Below, one piece after another: positions 10,606 to 20,495 of a stretch of 64,000 bases of DNA. Within the stretch, counting starts at the first letter, position 1. Each line of letters opens with the position of its first letter. The position numbers and the translations under genes are program-made. A model generated the notes under the pieces. The model worked only from the letters and a program-made list of their open reading frames with translations, did not search any database and was not told where the DNA came from. Origin of the DNA: Neofusicoccum parvum (Eukaryota; Ascomycota; Dothideomycetes; Botryosphaeriales; Botryosphaeriaceae). The stretch lies in the NCBI GenBank assembly GCA_020912385.1, contig CP087210.1:1674001-1738000 (forward strand). The letters are read 5' to 3'.

Positions 10606-11634
10606 ATGTCCAAGATCCTAGTGACAGGACCATACGGCTACATCGGCCACCATGTGTGCCTCGCGCTCATACGCAATGGCTACTTCGTCTACGGTCTCTG
10701 CCCGAAAGATGAGAAACAGACCGATCTGCTGCGGTCTGAGATCATTCCAGTCCCTGGTTCAATCAAAGACAGCGATCACTACTCAGACCTCATTCTCCAC
10801 GCCCACATTGACGTCGTTGTCGACACGGCGTCCAGCACCGAGTCGGACAGCACCGCGCTCCTCGCTCAGCTGAAAAAAGTCGGTGCCCAGCGAATCAAGA
10901 ACGCCCAGGACCTAGGCCGGCGCCCTGCCAAGCTCGGATTTGTCCATCTTTCCTGTGCCATGGTTCATGGGTCCTCGCCTGGCGTCGTAAATGATCTTGA
11001 CCCGGTTGGCGTGCCGCAAGCACCCGCCCAACCAGCTGAGGTCATGGCTTGGCGCCCAGACTTCGAGCAACAGATCCTCGCGTCTTCCGATGTTCTGGAC
11101 GTCATCATCCTCCGTCCTACCCTTGTCTATGGCGGAGCCGCCCCCCTGTGGTCAGACTTCCTTCTCCCCATCTTCTCGGCGTTGTGCAACAGGAGCCCCG
11201 CAGTGGAGTTTCCCTGTGGGGGTGACACCATCATCGGCCTGGTGCACGTCTCCGATGTTGCGGAGGCTGTTCGGCTAGCAATCGACAAGTTGCAGCTTCT
11301 GGTCAAGGCCGATGTCCATCCCATTTTCGATCTTGTCAGCAGTCACGAGAGCGCAGCCCTGATTCTCACCGGCTGTGCACGCGCCCTCGGCTGCGGCGAC
11401 AAGAAGCTCAATTTCAACCGACCCGATGATCCTGGCACCCTCGCACAAGCACTCAATACCTCTACGAACACCGACTCGACGCGGGCAATGAACTTGCTGG
11501 GGTGGCAGCCGAAGAGGGTGGGTATGGCTCGAGCCACCCCATCATACGCGCGCGCGTGGTCTGCATGGGCGAGCCCGGCTATTTCAAAGGACCTGGAGGC
11601 ACAGGCGGCACAGGAGGCGCAGGCCGACCGTTGA
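10606..11634 (+). CDS. NAD(P)-binding extended SDR (epimerase/dehydratase-like)
   Basis: Single exon, 342 aa. The N-terminus carries the Rossmann glycine motif TGPYGYIG; later come DVVVDTASS, FVHLSCAMVHGSS, DVIILRPTLVYGG and GLVHVSDVAEAVRLAID, all typical of atypical extended SDRs of the NAD-dependent epimerase type. The usual catalytic Tyr-x-x-x-Lys is not present where expected: the position reads AWRPDFEQQIL. Activity may therefore differ from classic epimerases, or the protein may act as an NAD(P) sensor or binder. I have a recollection, not checked, of fungal relatives with a similar AWRP element. No signal peptide; probably cytosolic. Spacing of only 44 bp from the small gene upstream leaves almost no room for its own promoter. 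Confidence 0.88.
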   Translation: MSKILVTGPYGYIGHHVCLALIRNGYFVYGLCPKDEKQTDLLRSEIIPVPGSIKDSDHYSDLILHAHIDVVVDTASSTESDSTALLAQLKKVGAQRIKNAQDLGRRPAKLGFVHLSCAMVHGSSPGVVNDLDPVGVPQAPAQPAEVMAWRPDFEQQILASSDVLDVIILRPTLVYGGAAPLWSDFLLPIFSALCNRSPAVEFPCGGDTIIGLVHVSDVAEAVRLAIDKLQLLVKADVHPIFDLVSSHESAALILTGCARALGCGDKKLNFNRPDDPGTLAQALNTSTNTDSTRAMNLLGWQPKRVGMARATPSYARAWSAWASPAISKDLEAQAAQEAQADR

Positions 11635-12982
11635 CTTGTTTTTCCTTTCTTCTTTTCCAGTTACTGTTCCTTGGCATTTATTGAGGCGTAGGCTAGCATT
11701 CCTCCACATGGAAAAGCGAATACCCATGCCACTTCTGATAGCATTGCATAGCAGGCGTATAACGTAGAGGCTTCGGCTTCACTTACTGAAAGCAAATCCA
11801 ATATTCAAACCAATCAAAATGTTTCGTGTGATGATGATCATTGTGTGCACCAACTGGAAATGAGCATGAGAATCGTGTCCAGATTTCGCTTCGCCATGAG
11901 TAGTTGACGCATGCGTCCGGACAGATGATCCAAGGCGTAAGGAGTGGAAGGTGTAGACGGCACTTTCGCACAAGCCCGTTATCTTCGATCCATTCCAACT
12001 CTATCTCACCGGCTCAATGCTAGCAATTTAGGTCTCGCACCGGACCGGCACTCAACTAATGAGACACTCACGGTGGAATTGCGACAATCAAGCCAGTTGC
12101 TGTGATTGGACTCTCAAACATCGAGGGCAGGAAGCGCACCCGACTCTGCAAAACCCCAAGCCACATGTGGTCAGAATGAGGTCAGAAACCTGATGTTCTT
12201 TCCGTCGCAGCAGAGCAGCACGCGTCGGTACCTTGCTTCGAAATGTCGTGGCCACGGAGGAATGTGGCAATCGTAGGCGGGCGGGCGCGGTCGGAAGAAA
12301 TTTCCCTCGCGCGGCTTCTTCCACGGTCTGTGCGACGTTCCTGTCATGGCTGCCACACCATCCCCACTCCACCACGCAGCTCGCCACCATCAACCCAAAC
12401 CCAGAGTCTCGGCGCCCAGCTCGAGAACGGCAGGTGCGGCGAGAGGGTCGTGATCAGCGTCTTCTAGAACTGCCTTCCCAGTCGGCCCCCGGTCGGCCCC
12501 GAGTCAGTCTGCAGATTTTCAAGCCCACGCCGGTGCACGCCGGTGCACCCCGCCTTCACCACCACCTCTTGTCGTCTTCTTGTCTACGCCTCGTTGCCCC
12601 CCGATCACACGCCCAGAACACTCAAAGTACGGAACCGGAGCAAAATGCATGCCCATCGCACGGAGAATCTCCCGGATCAAGGTATCTAGGTAGCATCAGC
12701 ATGACACCGGTGTTCGTCGGGCTCTCCATAGCGTCTCTCTGTGCCACCCACCCGTCGTCTCTTCCCCACGCCCAGCGGTGCGGGCCGTCAGCCAGCAGGC
12801 TGCGTGGGGGAGTAGGAGGAGTCTGTGGCACAGCAAGAGAGATGTCTACTGGAACCCGGCGTTCTGAGATGATACGGTTCAACTTGATCTAGATAATTCT
12901 AGCGAAAGGACGCATGCTGCTTGCCTTGCACCCCGCCCCCATCGGGATGAGCAGCGCAATGCTGACCAACATGTAGGGAGCC
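11635..12982. other. Intergenic, SDR to NCS1 permease
   Basis: About 1.35 kb. The 219-aa open frame at 12233-12892 is Arg/Pro/Ser-rich without any motif. I see only the likely SDR terminator region and the permease promoter and leader. Confidence 0.5.
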
Positions 12983-14581
12983 ATGTCCGACGAACAGCAG
13001 GCCGCCACGACGGCCGACATCGAGAAGGGCATTCCACTTCCGCAGCGTGAGGAGCCGTCGCCCCGGAAAGAGGAGCCGCTGGCCATTCAAGACGACTCGG
13101 GGAACTCGGTTCGTCGGCCTTCCACTGTCCTGGACTCGACCAAAGGCTGGTACAAGACCTTCGAGCAAACACTCGTGGAGTACAACCTCGAGGCGCGTGG
13201 CATCCAGCGCGTGGAGCCACACGAGCGACATGACCTCCGCTCGCTCGGCTACTCCCAGATAGCGATCCTGTGGTTCTCGATTAACCTGGCTGCCAACAAC
13301 GTCACGCTTGGAATGCTGGGGCCCGCCGTGTACTACCTCAGCTTCACTGACAGTTGCCTGTGCGCTGTGTTTGGCATGCTAGTCGGCTGCCTTGGTGTAG
13401 CCTATACCGCAACTTTCGGTCCGCGTTCCGGGAACAGGACGATGATCTTCGCTCGCTACACCATGGGCTGGTATCCTTCCAAGATCGTGGTGCTACTGAA
13501 CATTATCGTCCTGCTTGGCTACGCCTTGATTGACTGCGTGGTTGCAGGGCAAATCCTGTCAGCCGTGTCAACGGACAGCATGTCCATCGTGGTGGGCATC
13601 ATCATCGTGGCCGTCATCACATGGGGTATTACTACCTTCGGATATGCAGTCTTCCACTACTACGAGCGCTACGCCTGGCTGCCACAGCTTATAGTCCTGT
13701 GCATCCTCGCGGGTGTCGCCGGCCCGAATTTTGACACTACGACGCCTTCCTCCGCAGGTGATGCCCGCACCCTTGCAGGAAACCGGCTCTCATTCTTCTC
13801 CCTCTGTCTCGCAGCCGCCATCACCTATGGCGGAGGAGCAGCCGACTACTTCGTGTACTACCCCTCGACCACCCCCTCGTGGAAAGTCTTCGGCGTGACT
13901 ATGGTTGGTCTGTCCACTAGTTTCACATTCGCATTCATCGTGGGCATAGGCCTGGCGTCCGGCATCGCGGCCAACCCCTCGTGGGCCGCGGCGTACGAGA
14001 CATCACAGGGCGCGCTCATCGCCGAAGGGTTCGCGCCTCTGGGTCCATTCGGCAAGTTCTGCGGCGTCGTCGTCGCGCTTGGGCTGGTCGCTAACCTCAT
14101 CCCGCCTACCTACTCGTCCGGCGTCGACTTTCAAATCCTGGGGCGCTGGTGCGCGCAGGTGCCGCGCGTAGTCTGGAACACGATCGGTGTCGTCATCTAC
14201 ACCGTCTGCGCGGCGGCTGGGCGCGCGCACTTGGCGGAGATCTTCACGAACTTCCTCGCTCTGATGGGTTATTGGGTCTGTATTTGGCTCGCAATCACAC
14301 TCGAGGAACATTTCATCTTCAGGGCAAACACGGCGCTGGCCTGGGACTGGGCGCGCTGGAATGACAAGAAGCATCTCCCCTTGGGTGTCGCCGCGCTGGT
14401 GGCGTTCCTGGTCGGCTGGGCAGGTGCCATTCTGTCAATGGCACAGGTCTGGTATATTGGACCGATCGCTAAGACCGTGGGCGACTATGGCGCTGATATG
14501 GGGAACTATGTTGGCTTCGCTTGGGCGGCGATTGTGTTCCCGCCGCTGCGGTGGTGGGAGATCAAGAGGTTTGGGCGGTGA
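12983..14581 (+). CDS. NCS1-family purine-cytosine permease (Fcy2/FcyB type)
   Basis: Intronless, 532 aa. Fcy2-type permeases import cytosine and purines with protons across the plasma membrane. A cytosolic N-terminus of about 90 residues ends in GIQRVEPHERHD. About twelve hydrophobic helices follow, with family signatures SINLAANNVTLGMLGPAVYY, ARYTMGWYPSK, YGGGAADYFVYYPS and NLIPPTYSSGVDFQ, and the C-terminal WEIKRFGR. The length (Fcy2 is 533 aa) and the signature loops place it in the Fcy rather than the Fur (uracil/allantoin) branch. The exact substrate is inferred from family only. The gene is tandem with the SDR upstream and Dom34 downstream; no shared function is evident. Confidence 0.93.
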   Translation: MSDEQQAATTADIEKGIPLPQREEPSPRKEEPLAIQDDSGNSVRRPSTVLDSTKGWYKTFEQTLVEYNLEARGIQRVEPHERHDLRSLGYSQIAILWFSINLAANNVTLGMLGPAVYYLSFTDSCLCAVFGMLVGCLGVAYTATFGPRSGNRTMIFARYTMGWYPSKIVVLLNIIVLLGYALIDCVVAGQILSAVSTDSMSIVVGIIIVAVITWGITTFGYAVFHYYERYAWLPQLIVLCILAGVAGPNFDTTTPSSAGDARTLAGNRLSFFSLCLAAAITYGGGAADYFVYYPSTTPSWKVFGVTMVGLSTSFTFAFIVGIGLASGIAANPSWAAAYETSQGALIAEGFAPLGPFGKFCGVVVALGLVANLIPPTYSSGVDFQILGRWCAQVPRVVWNTIGVVIYTVCAAAGRAHLAEIFTNFLALMGYWVCIWLAITLEEHFIFRANTALAWDWARWNDKKHLPLGVAALVAFLVGWAGAILSMAQVWYIGPIAKTVGDYGADMGNYVGFAWAAIVFPPLRWWEIKRFGR

Positions 14582-15067
14582 GCTTTCGAACCTTGAATGG
14601 CTTGAAGTGTCTCTGGAAGGTCGCTGGCTAGCGATCAGCCCTGCTCGAGCCCTGCTTCGCCTTGATCCCTGTGGTGCCCTCAACGGCATTTTCCAAAGCA
14701 CAAAAACCCAGCGATTCCACATCCAGGCTGCTATCCTTTGTCGTCAAAAGTTGTAACATTACGCGTAGAAAAACTCACTTCTCAATTTGACTTCTAGAAT
14801 ATCGGCATGCCTTACAAGGTCCACTGGGTCTCATTGCATATCCGTGCTATTTATTCCATTCCAAGTCTCCGTAATGTGGGTTGGTATTTTTGTGGGCCCG
14901 CTTATCGATAACGACAAAGTGGGCTGCGGGGCGGATTTCAAACGTCACCGCGGACGCCGCCCAAACTCCAATCAACACCACTGAGATTCAATCCGCCTGC
15001 ATTACGCCGCGCACGCCTTCCCCGAGTGCTTCTCCCCACCGCGCCCTTAGCCGATCCCAGCGCCACC
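14582..15067. other. Intergenic, permease to DOM34
   Basis: Probable 3' UTR of the permease and the DOM34 promoter. The DOM34 start has a strong context (CCACC before the ATG). Nothing else recognised. Confidence 0.5.
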
Positions 15068-16338
15068 ATGCGCCTTATCAAGCAGACCATCGACCGCCGC
15101 ACCGGGGCTGGCGCCGCAACGCTGCTCCCCGAAGAGCCAGAAGATATGTGGCACGCATACAACCTGATCCGGCCGCAAGACACGCTGCGCGCGGCGGCGG
15201 TGCGCAAGGTGACGACGTCGTCGGCGACGGGGGCGACGTCGTCGAAGCGCGTGCACACGAACCTCACGATCCGGGTGACGTCGACCGACTTCGACGCGGG
15301 CAGCAGCCAGCTGCACGTCGCGGGGCAGGTGGCGGTGGAGAACGAGTTCGTCGGGCTGGGCCAGAGCCACACGCTGGACCTGGAGCTGCAGCGGCAGTTC
15401 GTGCTCGAGAAGAACGACGGCTGGGACAGCATCGCCATCGAGGCGCTCAAGGAGGCGACCGACCCGACCAAGCGCGCCGAGGTGTGGGCGGTGGTCATGC
15501 AGGAGGGCATGGCCAACATCTGCCTGATCACCGAGCACCAGACCATCCTCCGCCAGCGCGTCGAGAGCGCCATTCCCCGGAAACGCAAGGGCGGCACCAG
15601 CGACCATGAGAAGGTAAGGATGGCGCCCGGTGGCTCCAGACACCTCCCCGAAGGAATTGCTGCATGACGGCTGATCGCTCCACCACCCAGGGCATGGACA
15701 AGTTCTTCTCCACCGTCCTCAGCACGCTGCTCCGCCAGATCGACCTCACCAACCCGCGGCCCCTCCTCCTCGCCTCCCCGGGCTTCGTCGCGCCGTCGTT
15801 CCACAACTACATCAAGCAGCAGGCCGTCTCGACGGCCAACAAGCCGCTGCAGAACCAGCTCGCGTCGATCCTGGTGGCGCACTCGTCGTCGGGCCACGTG
15901 CACGCGCTGCACGAGGTGCTCAAGTCGCCGACGGTCCTGGCGCAGCTGAGCGACACAAAGTACGCGCGCGAGACGGCGCTGATGGACCGCTTCCTCGAGC
16001 TGCTGCGCCTCGACGACGGCCGCGCGTGGTACGGCCCGCGCGAGGTCGAGAAGGCCGTCGACAAGGGCGCCGTCGGCCGCGGCGGCGGCGTCCTGCTCAT
16101 CTCGAACGCCCTATTCCGCAGCCAGGACGTCGCCACCCGCCGCCGCTGGGTCGGGCTCGTCGACCGCGTCCGCGAGCAGGAGGGCGGCGAGGTGCGCGTG
16201 CTCAGCTCCGCACACGAGAGCGGGAAGAGGCTGGAGGGGTTGGGGAACATCGCCGCCATCTTGACTTTTCCGATCGATGATCTGGATGAGGAGGTGGACG
16301 AGGAGGGCGCGGGTGCGGCGGATGGTGAGACGATATGA
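15068..16338 (+). CDS. DOM34: Dom34/Pelota, ribosome-rescue factor
   Basis: Exons 15068-15613 and 15691-16338 with a gtaagg...cag intron (397 aa). Dom34 with Hbs1 enters the A site of stalled ribosomes and triggers subunit splitting for no-go and non-stop decay. The Sm-fold N-terminal domain is seen as EEPEDMWHAYNLIRPQD, with VRKVTT and VHTNLTIRV. The central eRF1-like domain starts at WAVVMQEGMANICLITEHQT and lacks the GGQ motif of release factors, as expected. The C-terminal domain includes TKYARETALMDRFLELL, WYGPREVEKA, GGGVLLISNALFRS and LGNIAAILTFPI. The acidic tail is usual for the family. The start is supported by its Kozak context and alignment to the MRLIKQ start typical of Pelota. 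Confidence 0.95.
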
Positions 16339-17284
16339 ATGGAATTGTGTTTGGAAAAGCAGTCTGCATGTTTCCGGATGTGTGTCTTGGAGAAGTGATG
16401 TGATATCTGTGCTTTTGTGCGTGACATATGTCGACAAAGACTTGCGGGGCGCAGTAGAGAAAAGCGGCGAGCATACGGAAGCGAAAAGCAAAAAAAAAGT
16501 CAACACACGAGTCCGTTCTGGCAGATCGGACGAGCAGGAACCATAGTATGCTCGCCTACGCTAGGAATCAAACCGACAACGACGTGAAGGACGACTCGGG
16601 AAACCCTCCAGCTTACAGACCCTCGGATTTTGTGACAGTGAGGTCCTGGAATGAGGCACAGACCCGGAGGCCGCTGCTCCTCACACAACCAGCTGTGGAC
16701 TTTGGGTTAGCTTAGAAGGAATATAAAACCCGCTTGCAGGCCCACGAAAGGGAAAGTGTAAAGGGGGGAGTTGCATTTTTCTGATTCTCGTCAATCTTCA
16801 TTCATTTTCTATGACAACCGATCCCGTCAGCCCCATTCAATGCTCAACCCCTGGGTATCTATCTAATCATGCCAGACAGCTGCGGCTCCAAAATATTCTA
16901 AGTCTTTCATAATGCAAGTCAAGAACACCGGACCCAATGGCAAGCAAAAACGCCAACCCCAAATGCAAAACCGAGTCCCCCATAGACTCTCATGCAAGAA
17001 AAGCAAAGATGCAACCGCATCCATCAACAACTGGAGAAAGGAAGCAGCACTGACTAACCACGTCTCCGTTCCTAATAATTCAATACGCGGTCGAACTGTG
17101 ACTCAAATGTTGAGTTGGGAGGCGAAGAGCTGAGAATAGACCTTTACTGTTTTCCAGCCTCTGCTCATGTTTATTATGGAGACTCGGTCATACAGTCACC
17201 CAACAGCGTAATTTTCCCCTTCCCTTTTTTGGAAAGGAGGTTGTTCGGCCAGGGGTAAACAGTCCCTGTCATTTCGTGTCTGCT
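16339..17284. other. Convergent intergenic region with a stray TATA box
   Basis: 946 bp between the 3' ends of DOM34 (plus) and the repeat protein (minus). A well-formed TATAAAA stands at 16722-16728, with a pyrimidine-rich stretch and several short ATG frames after it. The longest (16912-17133, 73 aa) has no recognisable motif. It may hold a short transcript or only UTRs. Confidence 0.4.
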
Positions 17285-18925
17285 TCAGATCTCATCACAC
17301 GCAGCATCGTAAAGAAGCTGAGTAGAGAGGCCGAATTCTGCGAACCTCGAGTTCTCAGGAGTGCGCGCCTCAACGGTTGGGTCCACACCCGGTGAAGCTT
17401 TCTTGTCTGGGAAGACGACAGGCTCACACGCGGCCTCGAATAGATCCTGCGTGGAGAAGCCGAAATCATCAAACCGCGAGGCTTTGCGACGCGCATCTGG
17501 CGTGACAGGCTTGGGTGGAGGGAGCATGGTGCCCTTTGCAGGCGCCGGCCTGGGCGAGAGGATCTTTCGCTTCTTGACGGCCGCGAGACCCTCGTCTTCA
17601 GAAGTTATAGACTTCCTCTTCTGCATCGGGCACGGCGTCGATGCCATCCACGAATTACAGGGCGTAGACATGGCCGAAGAACGAGACAAGCATGCCTCCT
17701 TTGCCTTAGTCTCCATCGCATCCATGTCTTCCGGGGAGATGTCCCATTCCGAAGACAGGAACGAGTCGGAAATTCGGGGAGAAGGACGCACTGGGCTAGC
17801 AGACTCGTCCAGCACTGTGTGTAGTGTGTTGTCTAAAGACGGAAGACCATCGGAGTGTTGGGATGGAGTTGCAGGTAGACTTGGACCTTGCGATACCAAG
17901 CATAATTCCTTGGGGTTCGCACTGTTGAACGCTTTGTTCAAAGCCTCGTGGAGGAGCTCATCTTCTACACTATCTGCCTCCCAAGGACACGTATCATCGG
18001 CAGAGTCGTAGCCCGAGGCAGACCTGATCTCTTCGATTGCCTGGTCAAGGACTTCATCGTCGCCAGTCTCTTCAAGATCGTCAGCGTCGTAAGGATCGTT
18101 AGGCTGATCTGCAGGGACCGCAGTCTCGACCGCTGCAGAGATAATGGGAGAGCTAAGGTCATCATCATCGGCGGAGTTGAATCCAGAGGGCGGCCTGGCG
18201 TCCTCAACGGCCTGGTCAAAGATATCTCCATCGAAAACATGGTTCAAGTCGTCGGCGCCATCCGGACCAAGGGACTGATGTGCGGAAGAAGCAACGAACG
18301 GCCGGATCTCGTAGTCATTGGCACCATCGTCGGCCTCCGCCCGTTCAAAGTCTGTGGCAGAGTCGCAGCCAGAGGCAGATCTACCGTCTTCGGCAGCGCG
18401 GGTATCATCCAAGCCGCCGATGTCGAAGAGATTGATAGATTGATCTTGCTGATCAGGCCTGGCTGACTCGGGCGTTGCGCGCGGCTGAAGCTCGTCATTG
18501 TCATCGTTGTCCTGGTCGACGCCACCACGGTCATCGTCCGCGACTTCATCGGGCTGTTGGGGAGGACTAGACACGTAGGGGTTTGCAAGGCTGCCCCTGT
18601 CCTCTGTGGCTGGCTTTGGAGGGGCATTCCTGACCCAGGTGGTCATAAAATTCTTCATTGCACGTTGGGTGTGACTGTATCCAACAGCCTGGGTTGCGTC
18701 GCCGATGCCATTTGCGAGGCGAGCCTCGCGCTCCTTCATCGCCTTCTCCTCCCTCTTCTTCTTGTTCGCGACTCTCTTCTTCTCCTTCTCTCGTAACTCC
18801 TCGGCACGCCGGTCTGCGGCAGCCGCCTTCTCCAGCTGGCGTCTTTCTTTCTCGGACATGTGGCCACCATTTTTACGGTAGGCGGCCTTGACCTGACGGG
18901 AGGTCTGTTTGATGAGCGTCGGCAT
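17285..18925 (-). CDS. Unrecognised 546-aa protein with two kinds of internal repeat
   Basis: Single exon on the minus strand. N-terminal 70 residues are strongly basic and charged (KERRQLEKAAAADRRAEELR), likely helical or nucleic-acid binding. The middle is acidic and disordered and carries three copies of a Ser-Gly element (SASGCDSATD, PPSGFNSADD, SASGYDSADD), two preceded by DQA[VI]E[DE]. A Ser/Pro/Lys-rich segment with KKRKILSPRP looks like a nuclear localisation signal. The C-terminus holds two near-copies of a 21-residue motif: residues 483-503 with RFDDFGFSTQDLFEAACEP and 526-546 with RFAEFGLSTQLLYDAACDE. The TQ in each is a possible ATM/ATR-type site (inference). A nuclear role is plausible; I do not recognise the family. 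Confidence 0.8.
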   Translation of the reverse strand: MPTLIKQTSRQVKAAYRKNGGHMSEKERRQLEKAAAADRRAEELREKEKKRVANKKKREEKAMKEREARLANGIGDATQAVGYSHTQRAMKNFMTTWVRNAPPKPATEDRGSLANPYVSSPPQQPDEVADDDRGGVDQDNDDNDELQPRATPESARPDQQDQSINLFDIGGLDDTRAAEDGRSASGCDSATDFERAEADDGANDYEIRPFVASSAHQSLGPDGADDLNHVFDGDIFDQAVEDARPPSGFNSADDDDLSSPIISAAVETAVPADQPNDPYDADDLEETGDDEVLDQAIEEIRSASGYDSADDTCPWEADSVEDELLHEALNKAFNSANPKELCLVSQGPSLPATPSQHSDGLPSLDNTLHTVLDESASPVRPSPRISDSFLSSEWDISPEDMDAMETKAKEACLSRSSAMSTPCNSWMASTPCPMQKRKSITSEDEGLAAVKKRKILSPRPAPAKGTMLPPPKPVTPDARRKASRFDDFGFSTQDLFEAACEPVVFPDKKASPGVDPTVEARTPENSRFAEFGLSTQLLYDAACDEI

Positions 18926-20495
18926 CGTATCGAGAATGCAGATTGTTCACGTATGCCAGTAGCGTGAAATAGGGGAATTCGAATTTGTGTGTTGGGTGGC
19001 GAATGTGTCGCGAGCCGGCAGTGCGATGTTGAGGGGTTCTGATCATGGCGAGATGTCGATTTGGTTCGATATGCGCCGGGGCGGGTCTGGCGTGTTTGGC
19101 GCGGCGCACATGGAGCGGAAATGTGTTACGTGGTGTGAAGGTGTGTTGCAGTCACGCAAGCTGAGCGGGGCGTGGGTGAGCGGTTGTGCGGTGGCGTGGC
19201 GTGGTGTTTACGGGAGATGTTTGGCGGCTCGTTTTGGAGCGCGGAGGGAGGCGCGGTGGCGCGCGAGCACGTGCTGGTCCATGGCCATCGGAGCATCCTC
19301 GGAGGCCGATGTGGATTTTGGCATCCCGCCGCGCCTTCGACCTTCGACCTTCGACCTTCGCCCTTCCTCGCTCACTCGCTCACTCGAGGTTGGGACGCGA
19401 CGTCGCTGCCTGCAGGCTCGGGGCTTCGGCGTTGACGTCGCCAGCCGGGGTGGATCGGTCCCAGCCCGCGGGTTTGGCTTTGCACCTCTCGGCGTTCGCG
19501 GCCGTGCGCCTGTCCGTGTGAGGGTGCAATGATTCAGCATCCCACCAGCCATCGCAGCTCGGGGTGCGCTTTCTCGCGGGACGACTGCTTCGGCTCTCTA
19601 TGTACTGGCCGGATCTCGGAGCTGCCAGGGACCTGCCCAAAGGGACCATCCGGAGCGCCGGTGCCTTGCAGTTCCGCCGTTGCTGTCGTCCCAATAGTCC
19701 CAACTCTATCCCCACTCCACCTTCCGCCGATTTCGCGGACGACCTGCGATTCTGCAGCCTCGGGTCTTCGGCCGCCAGTGCCCAAACGGGAACCCTCTGC
19801 CTCCGATGGCGCGTCCGCCAGCGAACCACATGACGCCGTGCCTGGCTGACAGCCCGCCCGTCTGGCCGCCTGAACCGGACAATCACATAATATTTCCCGC
19901 TTTCCCACTTTCCCACCCGGCCCAGGTCAGGTGCGCGCGAAAAGTGCCGGCGCAATGACCATTCGCGAAGCCCTACAAAGACAGCCACAAGCGATGCCAT
20001 TCCCCGCAATCGCAGAATGTGCGGAGAGATGGAGACGATCGCGGCCGCGAGTCCGCTTTCGTACCGCTGTCCGCAGCGCTTACGCCTGGCGTCCGCCGCT
20101 TCCTCGCATCCATGTCCGCTGCTATTCCCATCACCTCCGCCGGCCTATCGCTGTTGCACGTTGAGCCGGATCACCATTGCTCGCGTCGTTAGCGCCGCGG
20201 CTCCCACAGCGCCCCGATTGAGAGCACTTGTGCAGAAAGGCAGGTCCTACTGCGAGTAGCTATATGCTCCGGCACTTGCCAGCCCTCTCCGCTAGTCGCG
20301 TCGGTGCCCAGTCGGCTGGGAGCCATCGCTTGTGCAAGGCCGCCGAGGACATGCTCCAATTCTTTGCTCTTCGACTTCACGCTTCTGACAGCCTTGCAGT
20401 AATGCCAGCGCTTAAAAGCCCGCTGCATTCCGCCATGTGCCCGTCAGCAAGCAGCACGCTCTCCTCTTCTGCCTCCGGTGTTTCCACTGCTCATC
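18926..20495. other. Divergent intergenic region, repeat protein / lipase
   Basis: About 1.57 kb that should hold both promoters. Short tandem repeats lie at 19334-19380. The overlapping open frames (18987-19532 plus, 19380-20009 minus) look like composition artefacts with no motif. Confidence 0.45.
19334..19380. repeat. Short tandem repeats (CCTTCGA x5, then CGCTCACT x2)
   Basis: From 19334 a 7-bp unit ccttcga is repeated five times, the last two copies diverged, followed directly by an 8-bp unit cgctcact repeated about twice. Confidence 0.8.
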
